The notes: generated from the sequence alone by a model not told the origin. Counted from the stretch's first letter, positions 43,016-51,922 are shown. The stretch is DNA of 64,000 nt from Natronobacterium gregoryi SP2 (GCF_000230715.2 NC_019792.1:1550001-1614000), one strand, 5' to 3'. A program made the numbers and translations.

Positions 43016-43201
43016 TCAGAGGCGGTCGACGAGCCAGAGGCCGATGAGGGCGAGGATCGCCAACATCAGCAGCGGCTGTAGGATGCCGAGGAGGCCGCTG
43101 ACGAGGGCGTTCAGGACCTCGATCGCAAGCAGGATCGCGACCAGTGCGAGGACGATCTTCAGCAGCGTCTCTACCTCGAGTTTACCGCGGGAGCCGAGCA
43201 T
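43016..43201 (-). CDS. Small membrane protein (DUF7554-like)
   Basis: The 61-residue protein is almost wholly hydrophobic after MLGSRGKLEVETLLKI: two helices (VLALVAILLAIEVLNALV and LLGILQPLLMLAILALIGLWLV). Such 60-residue two-helix proteins are annotated DUF7554 in haloarchaea, assigned from memory. No function is known. Confidence 0.75.
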   Translation of the reverse strand: MLGSRGKLEVETLLKIVLALVAILLAIEVLNALVSGLLGILQPLLMLAILALIGLWLVDRL

Positions 43202-43315
43202 ACGTTCTCTTTTGGAGGACAGTTTGAAAAACGCTCCGTCGAGTGGGGGTCAAGCAGGCTAGTGATTCGGAGCTGTCGTCGGAAAGACCTATTTAGCCAG
43301 CACCGGCATTGTAAA

Positions 43316-44458
43316 ATGATGGACGCGAGGGGGTTGTGGACCCTGGTCTGTATACTTGCAGTGGTGGGGTGCTCGGTGGCACTCCTGCCAGTCGCGTCGG
43401 CCACGCCCGGTGGAGTCGGGGTGGGTGATGTGGGATCGGAGCAGCCAGTGCTGCAGGAAACGACCAACGAGACCGAGCAGACGGCCAGTGAGAGTGAGCA
43501 ACTCGACGACGCGGACGAAGTCCACATCGACGTGTTCGTTCACGAGAACGGTTCTGCGACGTTCGTCGTCGATTACCGGTTCGAGAACGACTCAGATGCG
43601 AACTGGACCGATCTTCAGGCGGACGTCGAAGCGAACGCCGAGGCGTACACCACCGAGGAGCGGGCGGACTGGAGCGAGATTCTCGAGGATGGGCAAAACG
43701 AGACCGAGCGCGACATGGAGATCAGGAACGTGTCGGTGGTGACTGACGTGAGTTCAGCGCCGCGGGAGCTCGGTCACGTCGAGTTTCGCTTCGAGTGGAC
43801 GTCGTTTGCCTACGTCGAGTTGAATCGGATCGAGGCGGGCGATGCCCTCTCGGGCTTTACGCTCCCGTCGGATACCACGTTACAGGTCTTCCCGCCGGAT
43901 GGGTACGTCGTCGACGCCGCCGAGCCGTCGCCGGACGATCCGCCCGAAGAAGCGGTCTTCTGGGACGGTGACGGAACGGAGTTTACGGAAGACCAGCCTT
44001 GGGTCGATCTCATGGAGGGCGGGAACGTCAGTGATCCGGTCGACGAGAGCGACGCCGATCCCGGGATGCCGTGGGTCACTGTCTTCGGCGCGCTCGCGTT
44101 GCTCGTTGCCGTCGGTGCTGTAGGCTGGTGGATCAGACACGAAGAGATACTCGCGCCGAGCGGTGACGCGAACGAGTCGGAGTCAACAGGAGCGACAGCT
44201 CCGAGCGGAACCGACGATTCTCACGGTGATAGTCCGCCACCAGAACTGTTGAGCAACGAGGAGCGCATTCTCCAGTTACTCGAGCAGCGGGGCGGTCGGA
44301 TCAAACAACAGGAAGTCGTCTCGAAACTGGACTGGACCGAAGCTAAAACCAGTCAGGTCGTTAGCGGGCTTCGAGAGGACGACGAAATCGAAGTGTTCCG
44401 GATTGGGCGCGAGAACGTACTGTCACTCCCCGACGAGCGCGCCGGCGACGAGGAGTGA
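43316..44458 (+). CDS. Membrane-anchored HTH protein (DUF7345-like)
   Basis: The 380-residue product has a signal-like N-terminal helix (WTLVCILAVVGCSVALLPVA), an extracellular domain of about 200 residues, a transmembrane helix (VTVFGALALLVAVGAVGWWI), an acidic linker and a C-terminal winged helix (ILQLLEQRGGRIKQQEVVSKLDWTEAKTSQVVSGLREDDEIEVFRIGRENVLSL). This resembles haloarchaeal one-component membrane regulators. A TATA-like CTATTTAG at 43289-43296 supports the start at ATG 43316 or 43319. Its target is unknown. Confidence 0.8.
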   Translation: MMDARGLWTLVCILAVVGCSVALLPVASATPGGVGVGDVGSEQPVLQETTNETEQTASESEQLDDADEVHIDVFVHENGSATFVVDYRFENDSDANWTDLQADVEANAEAYTTEERADWSEILEDGQNETERDMEIRNVSVVTDVSSAPRELGHVEFRFEWTSFAYVELNRIEAGDALSGFTLPSDTTLQVFPPDGYVVDAAEPSPDDPPEEAVFWDGDGTEFTEDQPWVDLMEGGNVSDPVDESDADPGMPWVTVFGALALLVAVGAVGWWIRHEEILAPSGDANESESTGATAPSGTDDSHGDSPPPELLSNEERILQLLEQRGGRIKQQEVVSKLDWTEAKTSQVVSGLREDDEIEVFRIGRENVLSLPDERAGDEE

Positions 44459-44498
44459 CGAAGGCGTTTGCGGTCGTAACATTTGCGCCACGGGTAGG

Positions 44499-44506
44499 TT
44501 TTAATA
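44499..44506 (+). promoter_or_regulatory. TATA box of the arginine-rich leader ORF
   Basis: TTTTAATA is centred about 28 bases before the ATG at 44531, the distance expected for a leaderless haloarchaeal transcript. Confidence 0.65.
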
Positions 44507-44530
44507 GGGTGGGCGAGTACGACGATACCG

Positions 44531-44617
44531 ATGAGCCAGTCCACCGGTAGCGCGCTCGCTCTTTTCGCTACCGGTGGGTCTGCCGTTTCCCGGCGGCGAC
44601 GGCGACGGGCCCGTTGA
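44531..44617 (+). CDS. Candidate arginine leader peptide upstream of argG
   Basis: The 28-codon ORF begins MSQSTGSALALFATGG and ends SRRRRRRAR, with six consecutive Arg codons (CGG, CGG, CGA, CGG, CGA, CGG) and a seventh before TGA at 44615-44617. The nucleotides 44541-44552 (CCACCGGTAGCG) pair perfectly with 44566-44577 (CGCTACCGGTGG) inside the ORF, and GACGGGC (44604-44610) pairs with GCCCGTC (44618-44624) across the stop codon. argG starts 146 bases downstream. The arrangement recalls bacterial leader-peptide attenuators and fits an arginine sensor. Confidence 0.55.
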   Translation: MSQSTGSALALFATGGSAVSRRRRRRAR

Positions 44618-44681
44618 GCCCGTCATACATACTCACCCTCGATCCCGTCCGTTTCGACGCCCCGAAAACTATATTTCTCCG

Positions 44682-44699
44682 GTTAGAGTACACTCTAAC
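44682..44699. promoter_or_regulatory. Palindromic operator upstream of argG
   Basis: GTTAGAGT-AC-ACTCTAAC is an 8-bp perfect inverted repeat. It lies 27 bases upstream of a TATA-like AATTTAAG (44726-44733), itself about 33 bases from the argG ATG at 44763. It could bind a repressor or activator of the arginine genes. Confidence 0.55.
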
Positions 44700-44762
44700 A
44701 TTAAATTTCTAAATAAGCACCGATGAATTTAAGTCCGTCCCTTCGTTCTATTCGGATACGAC

Positions 44763-46040
44763 ATGACACGTGTGGCACTCGCGTTCTCGGGCGGACTGGA
44801 CACGACAGTGTGTGTGCCGTTGCTCGAGGAAGAGTACGGATACGACGAAGTGATCGGCGTCACGGTAGACGTCGGGCAACCAGAATCGGAGTTCGAAGAA
44901 GCCGAAGAGACCGCCGAGGCGCTGGACCTCGAGCACTACGTGGTCGATGCGAAAGCAGAGTTCGCTGACTGCTGTCTCGAGGGGGTGCGTGCGAACGCGA
45001 CGTACCAGGGCTATCCGCTCGGAACCGCACTCGCGCGTCCGGTGATCGCGAAAGCGATTCTCGAGGTTGCGACGGAGCAAGACTGTGAGGGCGTCGCTCA
45101 CGGCTGTACTGGCAAAGGAAACGACCAGCTGCGGTTCGAAGCCGTCTGGCGCGACTCGGACCTCGAGGTCATCGCTCCCGTGCGTGAACTCGGACTCACC
45201 CGCGAGTGGGAAAAAGAGTACGCCGCGGAGAAGGGTCTGCCTGTCGAGGGTGGCAGCGGTGGCGACTGGTCGGTCGACACGAACCTCTGGAGCCGCTCGG
45301 TCGAAGGTGACGAACTCGAGGACCCGAACTACGTTCCGCCGACGGAAATCTACGACTGGACGGACGAGCCGACGGGCGAAACCGAAGAGATCGAAATTTC
45401 CTTCGAAGCGGGGTATCCCGTCGCCGTCGACGGCGAGGAGTACGAGCCCGTCGAACTCATCGAGTCTCTGAACGACCTGGCGGGCTCCTACGGTGTCGGC
45501 CGCACCGACGTGATGGAAGACCGTATGCTCGGCCTGAAGGTTCGCGAGAACTACGAGCATCCGGCGGCGACGACGCTTCTGAACGCCCACGAGTCCCTCG
45601 AAGGGCTCGTGCTCACCCAGGAGGAGCGCCAGTTCAAACAGCAGATCGACCAGCAGTGGGCCCAGAAAGGGTACGAAGGGCTCGTCGACGCGCCGCTCGT
45701 GAGCGCGCTCGAGGGCTTTATAGCCGAGACCCAGAAACGCGTGACGGGGACGGTGACGATCCGCTTCGAGGGTGGCAAGGCTCGCCCCGTCGCTCGTGAC
45801 AGCGAGTACGCGGCTTACTCGGCGGCACACGCCTCTTTCGACACCGAGACGGTCGGCAAGATCGATCAGGCGGACGCGACGGGCGTCGCGAAGTACCACG
45901 GCTTCCAGCGTCGCCTGGCCAACGGCGTCCTCGAGAGCAAAGCTAGCGACGGCGACGGGAACGAAAGCGAGAGCGAAGACGGGAGCGAAACGGTCGAGCT
46001 CGCGACCGACGGCGGGAACGCCTCCACGGACGGCAATTAA
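44763..46040 (+). CDS. argG: Argininosuccinate synthase
   Basis: The 425-residue enzyme joins citrulline and aspartate at the cost of ATP to AMP. It has ALAFSGGLDTTVCVPLL (ATP pyrophosphatase loop), TVDVGQPESEFEE, HGCTGKGNDQLRFE, and GGDWSVDTNLWSRSVEG. The C-terminus carries a haloarchaeal acidic tail. It begins the argG-argH pair; the two ORFs are two bases apart. Confidence 0.97.
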   Translation: MTRVALAFSGGLDTTVCVPLLEEEYGYDEVIGVTVDVGQPESEFEEAEETAEALDLEHYVVDAKAEFADCCLEGVRANATYQGYPLGTALARPVIAKAILEVATEQDCEGVAHGCTGKGNDQLRFEAVWRDSDLEVIAPVRELGLTREWEKEYAAEKGLPVEGGSGGDWSVDTNLWSRSVEGDELEDPNYVPPTEIYDWTDEPTGETEEIEISFEAGYPVAVDGEEYEPVELIESLNDLAGSYGVGRTDVMEDRMLGLKVRENYEHPAATTLLNAHESLEGLVLTQEERQFKQQIDQQWAQKGYEGLVDAPLVSALEGFIAETQKRVTGTVTIRFEGGKARPVARDSEYAAYSAAHASFDTETVGKIDQADATGVAKYHGFQRRLANGVLESKASDGDGNESESEDGSETVELATDGGNASTDGN

Positions 46041-46042
46041 CG

Positions 46043-47521
46043 ATGTTCGAGGAGAGCGGTCACGACGAGAGCGTCAGCGGCGACGACGAGAGTGTCGTCC
46101 GGCGAGACCGATTCAGCGGGGGTCCTGCCCGGAGTTTTCTCTCCTCGCTCGAGGCCGACCGGCGGATTTTTGCGGCCGATCTCGCGGTCGACCGTGCACA
46201 CGTCGTGATGCTCGCCGAACAGGGAGCCATCGACGACGAGACGGCAGGTGCAATCCTCACTGCCTTGGACGCGATCGAGGTCGACGGCCACGATAGCCTC
46301 CCTGACGGCGAGGACGTCCACGAGGCGATCGAGACGGCCGTTATCGATCGCGTCGGCGAGGATGGTGGAAAGATGCATACCGCTCGCTCGCGCAACGACG
46401 AGGTCGCGACCTGTCTCCGCTATCGCCTGCGAGAAGACGTTCTCTCCGCGATCGAGACGACGCTCGCACTTCGCGAGTCGCTGCTTGCAGTCGCCGAGGA
46501 ACACGACGAGACGATCATGCCCGGCTACACGCACCTCCAGCCGGCCCAGCCGACGACCGTCGCACACTGGGCGCTCTCCTACGAGGGTGCGGTGCGTCGC
46601 GACACGGCGCGCCTGCTGGAGGCGTACGATAGGGTCAACGAGTCGCCACTCGGCGGCGCGGCGTTCGCGGGCACGACGTTCGAGATCGACCGCGAGCGCA
46701 CGGCCGAACTACTGGGGTTCGACGGGGTCGTCGAGAACTCGATGGACGCCGCCTCGAGTCGTGACTTCCTGCTCGAGACGGTGCAGGCGCTGTCGACCCA
46801 CGCGACGACGCTGTCGGGGCTGGCAGAGGACGTGATCGTCTTCGCGAACCGCGGCTTCGTTTCCCTCTCCGACGACTACTCCTCGACGTCGTCGATCATG
46901 CCCCAGAAGAAGAACCCGGACACGCTCGAGCTCGTCCGCGCGGTCGCGGGCGACGCCGCGGGGACGGTCCAGGGGTTGACGACGACGCTGAAAGGACTGC
47001 CCCGCGCGTACAACCGTGACCTCCAGCGTGCGACGACTCACGCCTGGGAGACCGTCGACGCCGTCACCGAAGCCAGCGGGGTCACAGCGGGCGCGGTCGC
47101 CACCGCCGAGTGGAACGAGGAGACCCTCGCGGCGGAAGCGGGGGAGGGGTTCTCGACGGCGACCGGCGTCGCCGACCTGCTGGCGGCGAACGGGTTGCCG
47201 TTTCGGACGGCACACGAGATGGTCGCAGTGGCGGCGGAGAATGGAGGAGACTACGACGCCCTCGAGGCCGCTGCCGAAACGGTCCTGGGCGAACCGCTCG
47301 AGTCGTACGTCGACCCTGTGGCCGTCACTGATGCGCTCGATCCCGCCGAAAGCGTCGCGAGCCGCGACTCGCAGGGCGGACCCGCACCCGAGGCGGTCGC
47401 CGACCAGCTCGAGGCGGTCCGCGAGGCCGTCGAGAACGACGAGACCGAACTCACGGAGAGAGACGATACACTCGAGAAGGCACACGTACAGCTCCGCGCG
47501 GAGGTAACCGAGTATGTGTGA
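46043..47521 (+). CDS. argH: Argininosuccinate lyase
   Basis: The 492-residue enzyme splits argininosuccinate into arginine and fumarate. Signature features are ARSRNDEVATCLRYRL, MPGYTHLQPAQPTTVAHW, and the GSSxMPxKxN-type loop SSIMPQKKNPDTLEL. It follows argG directly. Its stop overlaps an Arg-rich short ORF (47514-47612). Confidence 0.97.
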   Translation: MFEESGHDESVSGDDESVVRRDRFSGGPARSFLSSLEADRRIFAADLAVDRAHVVMLAEQGAIDDETAGAILTALDAIEVDGHDSLPDGEDVHEAIETAVIDRVGEDGGKMHTARSRNDEVATCLRYRLREDVLSAIETTLALRESLLAVAEEHDETIMPGYTHLQPAQPTTVAHWALSYEGAVRRDTARLLEAYDRVNESPLGGAAFAGTTFEIDRERTAELLGFDGVVENSMDAASSRDFLLETVQALSTHATTLSGLAEDVIVFANRGFVSLSDDYSSTSSIMPQKKNPDTLELVRAVAGDAAGTVQGLTTTLKGLPRAYNRDLQRATTHAWETVDAVTEASGVTAGAVATAEWNEETLAAEAGEGFSTATGVADLLAANGLPFRTAHEMVAVAAENGGDYDALEAAAETVLGEPLESYVDPVAVTDALDPAESVASRDSQGGPAPEAVADQLEAVREAVENDETELTERDDTLEKAHVQLRAEVTEYV

Positions 47522-47612
47522 GGCTACACGACGACCGCTGTCGCCGGGAACACCACTACGGGGGTGGACGCGACTGCGGCGAGAGCGGCGGTCCCCTCGC
47601 GGGGACCGATAA
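47514..47612 (+). CDS. Arg-rich short ORF overlapping argH stop (candidate leader)
   Basis: ATG 47514 overlaps the last codons and stop of argH and opens a 32-residue frame (MCEATRRPLSPGTPLRGW, then TRLRRERRSPRGDR) with ten arginines. GGTCCCC (47590-47596) pairs with GGGGACC (47601-47607) near its end. It precedes the lysW-argX operon. GC-rich shadow frames are often Arg-rich, so it may be chance; its position in front of the second arginine gene set makes it worth testing. Confidence 0.3.
   Translation: MCEATRRPLSPGTPLRGWTRLRRERRSPRGDR
47590..47607. terminator. Hairpin after argH
   Basis: GGTCCCC and GGGGACC form a 7-bp stem with a TCGC loop, followed by AT-rich DNA (GATAATACAAAATTTG). Placed between argH and lysW, it may end the argGH transcript. 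Confidence 0.5.
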
Positions 47613-47745
47613 TACAAAATTTGACATGCTAAATTAGATCTTGCCGTAAACAGTTTCGCTGACTCTTTAGAACCATTTATAATAATATAATTTTACTGCT
47701 AATTTCGATAGTTTTAAGAATAGGCGTGTCGCAATAGCGAGTACG

Positions 47746-47910
47746 ATGACCAACTGTGTCGAGTGTGGGGCCGAAACGTCCCTGCACGACGATCTGGAAG
47801 CTGGAGAGATCATCGACTGTACAACCTGCGGTGCCGAACTGGAAGTCGTCGACACTGCGCCGCCAGTCCTCGAGCGAGCGCCAGAGCTCGAAGAGGACTG
47901 GGGTGAGTGA
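47746..47910 (+). CDS. lysW: Amino-group carrier protein LysW/ArgW
   Basis: The 54-residue protein has a zinc site (CVECGAE and CTTCGAE) and the C-terminal EDWGE, whose terminal glutamate carries the intermediate. ArgX attaches glutamate to it, and the later enzymes act on the carrier-bound chain. A TATA-like GTTTTAAG about 30 bases upstream and an AT-rich leader lie in front. It overlaps the GTG of argX. Confidence 0.93.
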   Translation: MTNCVECGAETSLHDDLEAGEIIDCTTCGAELEVVDTAPPVLERAPELEEDWGE

Positions 47911-48833
47911 CATTGCAGATAGGAATCCTCTACTCACGGATTCGCAAGGACGAGAAGCTCCTGTTGAGCGAGTTGCGCGAGCGCGGCCACGAGGTCGAAA
48001 AGATCGACATCCGTAACCAGGAGTTCGCCGTCGGGAAGGTTCCCGAGGCGTTTGCCGACCTCGATCTCGTCGTCGACCGCTGTCTCGCCACGAGCCGCAG
48101 CCTGTACGCCACGACGTTCTTCGAGACCTACGGGATTCCCGTGGTCAACAGCAACGAGACGGCCGAAGTCTGTGCGGACAAGGTCAAGAACAGTCTCGCG
48201 CTCGAGGGAGCGGGCGTTCCCACGCCCGCGACGAAAGTCGCCTTTACGAAAGAGACGGCGATGGACGCCATCGAAGCCTTCGGCTACCCCTGTGTCCTCA
48301 AACCCGTCGTCGGCTCGTGGGGTCGGCTGATGGCGAAGATCGACTCACCCGACGCGGCCGAGGCGATTTTAGAGCACAAGGCGACGCTTGGCCACTACGA
48401 GCACAAGGTGTTTTACGTCCAGGAGTACGTCGAGAAGCCGGGACGTGACATTCGCGTGCTCGCGACCGACGGCGACCCCGTCGCGGCGATGGTCCGCTCG
48501 TCGGACCACTGGATCACCAACGCCGCGAAAGGTGCCGAAACCGACGTCTTCGAACTCGACGACGAGGCACAGGAGTTAGTCCAGAAGGCGAGCGACGCCG
48601 TCGGCGGCGGGCTGCTCGGCGTCGATCTGATGGAGACCGAAGACGTCTCCGAGTCACACTCGGAGGGCAGCCAGACGGAGTCTGGCCAGCGGTATACGGT
48701 CCACGAGGTCAACCACACCGTCGAGTTCAAAGCACTGGACGAGGCCGTCGAGACCGACGTCGCCAGCGCCGTCGTCGACTGGCTCGAGAAGAAGGCAGGA
48801 GCCGACGACGATCAACTCGAGGTGACCGTTTGA
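47907..48833 (+). CDS. argX: Glutamate-LysW ligase ArgX
   Basis: The 308-residue ATP-grasp enzyme attaches glutamate to LysW. Segments FGYPCVLKPVVGSWGRLMAKI, FYVQEYVEKPGRDIRVLATD, NAAKGAETDVFELDDEAQELV and GGLLGVDLME match the RimK/LysX family. The GTG at 47907 overlaps the lysW stop (GTGA), suggesting translational coupling; TTG 47913 is an alternative. A Ser/Glu-rich insert (SESHSEGSQTESGQ) lies near the C-terminus. Confidence 0.92.
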   Translation: MTLQIGILYSRIRKDEKLLLSELRERGHEVEKIDIRNQEFAVGKVPEAFADLDLVVDRCLATSRSLYATTFFETYGIPVVNSNETAEVCADKVKNSLALEGAGVPTPATKVAFTKETAMDAIEAFGYPCVLKPVVGSWGRLMAKIDSPDAAEAILEHKATLGHYEHKVFYVQEYVEKPGRDIRVLATDGDPVAAMVRSSDHWITNAAKGAETDVFELDDEAQELVQKASDAVGGGLLGVDLMETEDVSESHSEGSQTESGQRYTVHEVNHTVEFKALDEAVETDVASAVVDWLEKKAGADDDQLEVTV

Positions 48834-49915
48834 TGGCCGCGGGCACGGAAACCGATCTGTCGGCTGACGACGCCGGCGAGACCGTCACCGCGTCGGTGAT
48901 CGGCGGCACCGGCTTCACGGGCGGCGAACTGCTTCGGCTGCTGGCGGGCCACCCCAACGTCGAGATCAGCGAGGTGACGAGTCGCTCGAAGGCCGGCAAG
49001 AGCGTCGGCTCCGTTCACCCACCGCTGCGTGGGGCAGACCTCCGGTTTACCGAGCCTGACGACCTCGAGTCGATCGACGTGCTGTTTGCGGCGACGCCAC
49101 ACGGCGTCTCGATGGGCCAAATCGACGAGTTCTTCGACGTGGCCGATACGGTCGTCGACCTCTCGGCGGACTTCCGTCTCGAGAGCGAAGCGCAGTACGA
49201 CGAGTGGTACGACGGCCACGACGCGCCGGCGTACTTAGAACAGGCCGAGTACGCCTTGCCCGAGATCAACCGCGAGAACCTCGAGGACGCCGAGCTTATC
49301 GCCAGCGGCGGCTGTAACGCCACCGCGACTATCCTGGGGCTGTATCCACTCTTCGAGCACGGCGTGCTCGAGGGTGGAGAGCAGGTCGTCGTCGACGTGA
49401 AAGTCGGCTCGAGCGAGGGCGGCGCGGGCGGCGGCGAGGCCTCGAGCCATCCCGAGCGATCGGGCGTCGTCCGTCCGTACGCGCCGACGGGCCACCGCCA
49501 CGAAGCCGAGATCGAGCAGTTTCTCGGGACCTCGGTCGCCTTTACCTGCCACGCCGTGGACATGGTCCGTGGTGCGAGCGCGACGAGCCACGTCTTCCCG
49601 TCGGGCCCGGTCTCGAAGGGCGACTGCTGGAAGGCGTATCGTGGCTGCTACGAGGACGAACCGTTCGTCCGCATGGCCGCCGGCGGCTCCGGCGTCTACC
49701 GCTACCCCGAGCCGAAGGCGGTCGCCGGAACGAACTACGCCGAGGTCGGGTTCGAACTCGATCGCTCGAACGAACGCGTCGTCGTCTTCTCGGCGATCGA
49801 CAACATGATGAAAGGATCGGCCGGGCAGGCGGTCCACGCCACCAACGTCGCGCTCGGCTTCGAGGAGACGGCTGGACTCGAGTGTACGGGGTTTCACCCC
49901 GTGGGGGCACCCTGA
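48833..49915 (+). CDS. argC: N-acetyl-gamma-glutamyl-phosphate/LysW reductase ArgC
   Basis: The 360-residue dehydrogenase reduces the LysW-bound glutamyl phosphate. VIGGTGFTGGELLRLL is the NADP loop; FAATPHGVSMG, ASGGCNATATILGLYPL (catalytic Cys), VRPYAPTGHRHEAEIEQFL and FSAIDNMMKGSAGQAVHATN follow. The ATG overlaps the argX stop (TGATG). Slightly longer N-terminus than bacterial ArgC. Confidence 0.95.
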   Translation: MAAGTETDLSADDAGETVTASVIGGTGFTGGELLRLLAGHPNVEISEVTSRSKAGKSVGSVHPPLRGADLRFTEPDDLESIDVLFAATPHGVSMGQIDEFFDVADTVVDLSADFRLESEAQYDEWYDGHDAPAYLEQAEYALPEINRENLEDAELIASGGCNATATILGLYPLFEHGVLEGGEQVVVDVKVGSSEGGAGGGEASSHPERSGVVRPYAPTGHRHEAEIEQFLGTSVAFTCHAVDMVRGASATSHVFPSGPVSKGDCWKAYRGCYEDEPFVRMAAGGSGVYRYPEPKAVAGTNYAEVGFELDRSNERVVVFSAIDNMMKGSAGQAVHATNVALGFEETAGLECTGFHPVGAP

Positions 49916-49916
49916 G

Positions 49917-50771
49917 ATGACGGTCGTCGTGAAAGTCGGCGGCGCACGCGCCGTCGATCCCGCAGGTGCACTCGCGGATGTCGCCTCGCTGGTCGGCGAG
50001 GGGGAAGACGTGGTCCTCACCCACGGCGGTTCGACCGCCGTCGACGAGACCCTCGAGGATCTCGGCACGAAGCCCACGTACGTCGAGACGCCCGGAGGAG
50101 TAGTGGGACGGTTCACCGACGCGGAGACGATGGACATCTTCAAGATGGTGATGCCGGGGAAACTTAACACCGACCTCGTGGAGAGCCTGCAGAACGAGGG
50201 CGTCGACGCCGTGGGCCTCTCGGGTACCGACGGGAAGTTGCTCGAGGGGAAACGCAAGTCCGCCGTCCGCGTGAAAGAAGACGGCAAGAAGAAGATCAAA
50301 CGCGGCGACCACTCGGGCACGATCGAGTCCGTGAACGCGGAGTTGCTCGAAACGCTCCTCTCGAGTGGGTACACGCCCGTCGTCTCCGTTCCGGTTCTCG
50401 GCGCGGAGAAAGACGGCGGCTACACCGCAGTCAACGCCGACGCCGACCGTGCCGCGGCGGCGATCGCGGGCGCACTCGAGGCCGAGCTCGTCGTCCTCAC
50501 CGACGTGTCGGGGATTTACGAGGACCCCGCAGACGAGTCGACGAAGATCGACGTGGCCGCGACGCCCGCAGCGTTCGAGGCGGTCGAATCGGCCGCGGAG
50601 GGGTTCATGACGAAGAAGGTCATGGCGGCCGAGGAGGCACTCGAGAGCGGCGCTTCGAGCGTAACGGTCGCGACGGCAAACGCCGACGCACCGATCTCGC
50701 AGGCGCTCGCAGGAGAGGGGACGACTCTCGATCCCGGCGCAGTCGCCGACGGCGAGGAGGTGAGACAGTGA
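49917..50771 (+). CDS. argB: LysW-bound glutamate kinase ArgB
   Basis: The 284-residue amino-acid kinase has VVKVGGARAVDP, VVLTHGGSTAVDETL, DAVGLSGTDGKLLEGKRK, and GFMTKKVMAAEEALESGASSVTVA. It phosphorylates the carrier-bound glutamate. It lies one base after argC, and its stop overlaps the GTG of argD. Confidence 0.95.
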   Translation: MTVVVKVGGARAVDPAGALADVASLVGEGEDVVLTHGGSTAVDETLEDLGTKPTYVETPGGVVGRFTDAETMDIFKMVMPGKLNTDLVESLQNEGVDAVGLSGTDGKLLEGKRKSAVRVKEDGKKKIKRGDHSGTIESVNAELLETLLSSGYTPVVSVPVLGAEKDGGYTAVNADADRAAAAIAGALEAELVVLTDVSGIYEDPADESTKIDVAATPAAFEAVESAAEGFMTKKVMAAEEALESGASSVTVATANADAPISQALAGEGTTLDPGAVADGEEVRQ

Positions 50772-51922
50772 GCGACCACGACTTCGTCTCCGGCAGCAAG
50801 CCGATCGCCTTCGAACGGGGCGAGGGATCGTCCCTCTACACGCCCGACGGGACCGAGTATCTGGATGCCGGCGCGAGCTACGCCTGCACGCCGCTGGGAC
50901 ACAGCCATCCCGCGGTCGTCGAGGCGGTTCAGGAGCAAGTCGGCGACCTGACGTTCGTCGACTCCTCGTTTCCCGTCCAGTCGCGCGAGGACGCCTACGC
51001 CGCGTTCGTCGCGTCGACGCCCGACGGTCTCGAGTCGGCCTGGTTCTGTAACTCCGGCACCGAGGCCAACGAAGCCGCGCTGAAGTTCGCGCGGTCGGCA
51101 ACCGGCGAGTCGAAGATCGTCGCCGCAACTCGCTCGTTCCACGGGCGGACGATGGGGTCGCTCGCGGCGACCTGGAAAGACGCGTACAAGGACCCGTACG
51201 AGCCGCTGGCTGGTGACGTCGAGTTCGTTCCGTACGGCGACGACGCGGAGCTCGCCGCAGCCGTCGACGACGAGACCGCGGCCGTCATCCTCGAGCCGAT
51301 CCAGGGCGAAGGTGGAATCAACGTTCCGCCGGTAGGCTATCTCGAGCACGCCCGCGAACTCACCGAAGAAGTTGGCGCGGCGCTCGTCTTGGACGAGGTC
51401 CAGACCGGTATGGGCAGGACTGGCGAGATGTGGGCCTGCCAGAACGCCGAGGTGACGCCCGACGTGCTCACGACGGCGAAAGGGCTCGGTAACGGCCTGC
51501 CGGTCGGCGGTATTGCAGTACAGGACTGGATCGCCAACGGCGCGGCCTCGCACAACGCCACCTTCAGCGGCGGCCCCGTCGTCGCCGCGGCGGTCCACGC
51601 GACGATCTCGACGCTTTTCGAAGCGGAGTGGCCCGCTCACGCCGCCGAAATGGGCGACTCCCTCACGAGCGAACTCGAGGCAGCCGTCGGTGACGAGGTC
51701 CGCGACATCCGTGGCGAGGGACTGCTCGTCGGCCTCGAGTTGAAACGGGGGGCGAACCGCGTCGCCCGCGACCTGGCGATGAACCACCAGGTGCTCGCGC
51801 TGCCGGCGGGCCGGACCGTCTTGCGCCTGTTGCCGCCGCTGGTGATCGACGAGACGGAGACCGACGAGATCGTCAGTGCGCTATCGACCGTCCTCGCACC
51901 CGCGGCAGCAGCCGACTCATGA
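50768..51922 (+). CDS. argD: LysW-bound aminotransferase ArgD
   Basis: The 384-residue PLP enzyme is a class III aminotransferase. LDAGASYACTPLGHSHPAVVEA, FCNSGTEANEAALKFAR, LVLDEVQTGMGRTGEMWACQN and the PLP lysine in TTAKGLGNGLPVGG are present. It forms the ornithine-type intermediate on LysW. It starts at GTG 50768 within the argB stop. Confidence 0.95.
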   Translation: MSDHDFVSGSKPIAFERGEGSSLYTPDGTEYLDAGASYACTPLGHSHPAVVEAVQEQVGDLTFVDSSFPVQSREDAYAAFVASTPDGLESAWFCNSGTEANEAALKFARSATGESKIVAATRSFHGRTMGSLAATWKDAYKDPYEPLAGDVEFVPYGDDAELAAAVDDETAAVILEPIQGEGGINVPPVGYLEHARELTEEVGAALVLDEVQTGMGRTGEMWACQNAEVTPDVLTTAKGLGNGLPVGGIAVQDWIANGAASHNATFSGGPVVAAAVHATISTLFEAEWPAHAAEMGDSLTSELEAAVGDEVRDIRGEGLLVGLELKRGANRVARDLAMNHQVLALPAGRTVLRLLPPLVIDETETDEIVSALSTVLAPAAAADS

